DNA of 23,659 nt, from positions 29,143 to 52,801 of the forward strand of contig DGQT01000032.1 of assembly GCA_002390845.1 (NCBI GenBank). The letters are read 5' to 3'. Below, one piece after another: positions 22,133 through 23,659 of this stretch (its first letter is position 1; every line of letters starts with the position of its first letter). A program made the position numbers and the translations under genes. The notes below the pieces were generated by a model that searched no databases, was not told where the DNA came from, and worked only from the letters and a program-made list of their open reading frames with translations. The DNA comes from Chitinophagaceae bacterium UBA4407. Its GTDB lineage: Bacteria > Bacteroidota > Bacteroidia > Chitinophagales > Chitinophagaceae.

Positions 22133-23659
22133 TCAAACTACTTTCTTCCAGTTCAATCTTACGGAGTTAACAGCCAAAACTACATCGCTCAATCCCATTA
22201 CCAGTGCACCAAACGTAGGGTTTAAGAAACCAAGTGCTGCAACAGGAATTGCAGCTACATTGTATAAAAATGCCCAAAATAAATTTTGTTTTATCGTGAT
22301 ATAAGTGTGCTTGCCTAGACCTAAAGACAATGGCAGATTTTTTAAGCCATGATTCATTAAAACAACCTGTGCACTTTGCATGGCCACCTGCGATGCATCG
22401 CTTAAAGAAATGCCCACAGTTGCTTTAGCCAATGCAGGCGCATCGTTAATGCCATCGCCTACCATTGCAGTGGGTGACTGCGCACTGTACGCTGCGATCT
22501 TTTCAAGTTTTTGTTCAGGAGTTTGTTCAGCAATAACTTCATCAATGTTCAGTTGCTGAGCAACCTGCTCGCATTTTTGTTTTCTGTCGCCACTTAATAA
22601 AATGGTTTTTATGCCTTTTTGTTTCAGCATTGCAACAACCTGTTTTGCTTCCGGCCTTATCTCATCAGCAACATCAATCCAACCCAACAATTGGTTATTG
22701 CGGATGATGTAAATATTGTGTTGATCATCTTTTGTTAATTGCTCAGCAACTTTAAATGAACCTGCAATAAATTCATTTCCTTCCTTGTCTGTTGCTTTCA
22801 TGCCAAGGCCTTTTATTTCTTCGATCTTGGACCAACGAATTTCATTTTTTGTTTTCCATTCTTTGGTTACACATTTTGCAACGGGATGATTGGAATAACG
22901 CTCTAATGAATATGCAATGCGTTTAAATTCATCCGAATCAATCGTAGATTGCAAATCACAAATCGTAAAATTTCCTGTTGTTAGTGTTCCTGTTTTATCA
23001 AATACTACCTGCTTAATATCTTTAAAAATTTCCAGGCTTTTTGCATTCTTAAACAACACGCCGTTTTTTGCAGCGCGGCCAAGCCCCACTGCAATAGCAG
23101 CAGGTGTTGCAAGACCCATAGCGCATGGGCAGGCAATAACCAACACTGCAATACTTCTTAATAAACTTGCACCAAAACCAATATCGGTTAAAAAATAATT
23201 CCCCACAAGAGTAACAACTGCAATACCGATTACTACCGGAACAAATACAGCACTGATCTTATCTGCAAGTTGTTGTACCGGTGGTTTTTCTGTTTGAGCT
23301 TCCTTAACCATTTTAAGAATATTACTCAACACGGTATCTTCACCAACAGAAGTTACATACGCTTTTACGGTACCGTTTTCAAGAATACTGCCACCGATCA
23401 GCTTGTCATTCATCTTCTTTTCAACAGGGGCACTTTCACCGGTTATTATGGCTTCGTTTACGCTTGCATCGCCCCACAGAATTTTACAATCCATTGGTAC
23501 ATGTTCACCGCTTTTTATCAGTATCAAATCCCCCACTTTAAGGCTGGTACTTTCTACAGGAAAAACATGTTCCTGGTGCTGATCATCATAGGCGATCATG
23601 TTAGCTGTTACCTTCTGTGAAACCGCTAATTTTTTTAATGCAGCCTGTGTGGTTTCTAC
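22133..23659 (-). CDS. copA: Cu+-exporting P1B-type ATPase, C-terminal part (runs off the window)
   Basis: The frame stays open to the right edge, so the N-terminus (metal-binding domains and first membrane helices) is missing; about 508 residues are visible. In order: actuator domain with TGES (ITGESAPVEKK), then the membrane helix with the CPC metal site (VIACPCAMGLATPAA). Next come the phosphorylation site DKTGT, the nucleotide domain with the HP motif (SNHPVA) and the hinge GDGINDAP. The last two helices carry FLYNVAAIP and MGLSDVVLAVNS. The CPC, YN and MxxS residues are the Cu+ (P1B-1) pattern; a Ser-Asp replaces the usual Ser-Ser, a minor change. It pumps copper out of the cytoplasm across the inner membrane. 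No intrinsic terminator is seen after the stop, only a repeat arm. Confidence 0.93.
   Translation of the reverse strand, partial: VETTQAALKKLAVSQKVTANMIAYDDQHQEHVFPVESTSLKVGDLILIKSGEHVPMDCKILWGDASVNEAIITGESAPVEKKMNDKLIGGSILENGTVKAYVTSVGEDTVLSNILKMVKEAQTEKPPVQQLADKISAVFVPVVIGIAVVTLVGNYFLTDIGFGASLLRSIAVLVIACPCAMGLATPAAIAVGLGRAAKNGVLFKNAKSLEIFKDIKQVVFDKTGTLTTGNFTICDLQSTIDSDEFKRIAYSLERYSNHPVAKCVTKEWKTKNEIRWSKIEEIKGLGMKATDKEGNEFIAGSFKVAEQLTKDDQHNIYIIRNNQLLGWIDVADEIRPEAKQVVAMLKQKGIKTILLSGDRKQKCEQVAQQLNIDEVIAEQTPEQKLEKIAAYSAQSPTAMVGDGINDAPALAKATVGISLSDASQVAMQSAQVVLMNHGLKNLPLSLGLGKHTYITIKQNLFWAFLYNVAAIPVAALGFLNPTFGALVMGLSDVVLAVNSVRLNWKKVV

Overview
The window looks like chromosome of a Bacteroidota species, most likely a member of the Chitinophagaceae or a near relative. 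This is inferred from two secreted proteins with type IX secretion (T9SS) C-terminal sorting domains, a PorT-type outer-membrane beta-barrel, DUF2805 and DUF4197 proteins, an absence of strong Shine-Dalgarno sequences, and several TAnnTTTG-type -7 promoter elements. No rRNA, tRNA, CRISPR array, transposase or integrase gene was found.

Layout. Bases 167-5414 (minus strand) hold a three-gene set, DUF58 protein, TgpA-like membrane transglutaminase and MoxR AAA+ ATPase, transcribed in that order, with a repeat element wedged between the first two. A SAM-dependent methyltransferase (5509-6411, +) converges on a lipoprotein glutaminyl-peptide cyclotransferase (6587-7399, -). Next come two T9SS cargo proteins (7569-8891 and 9429-10607, +), a tandem pair of DUF4197 paralogues (10854-11567 and 11859-12572, +), a small DUF2805 protein (12786-13067, -), a beta-barrel protein (13167-13778, +) and Lon protease (13955-16363, +). 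These are followed by a large exported protein with a GH42-like barrel (16847-18898, +), an AT-rich exported protein of unknown function (19134-19793, -), a short-form RecQ helicase (20082-21989, -) and the C-terminal two thirds of a Cu+-type P1B ATPase running off the right edge (22133-23659, -). Clear intrinsic terminators follow the first T9SS gene, the second T9SS gene, the beta-barrel gene, lon and the GH42-like gene.

The most unusual feature is a family of dispersed, symmetric repeat elements occupying most intergenic regions. Each full copy has two inverted inner arms close to TTGCGTCGCACTCTTGTAC / GTACAAGAGTGCGACGCAA, and outside each arm a looser flank of about 40-45 nt ending in a GAGCCCGGC-like motif next to an A/T tract. 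Between the arms lies a core that differs from copy to copy. I count about ten loci: five clear pairs, three decayed pairs, one pair whose arms lie 1 kb apart with the AT-rich gene between them, and one single arm. Two copies share a nearly identical core in opposite orientation while their outer flanks have diverged, and another carries an unrelated palindromic core behind the same arm. This points to cores being replaced or inserted inside older arms. No mobilising enzyme is encoded here, so mechanism and function (REP/MITE-like element, RNA structure, recombination site) remain open.
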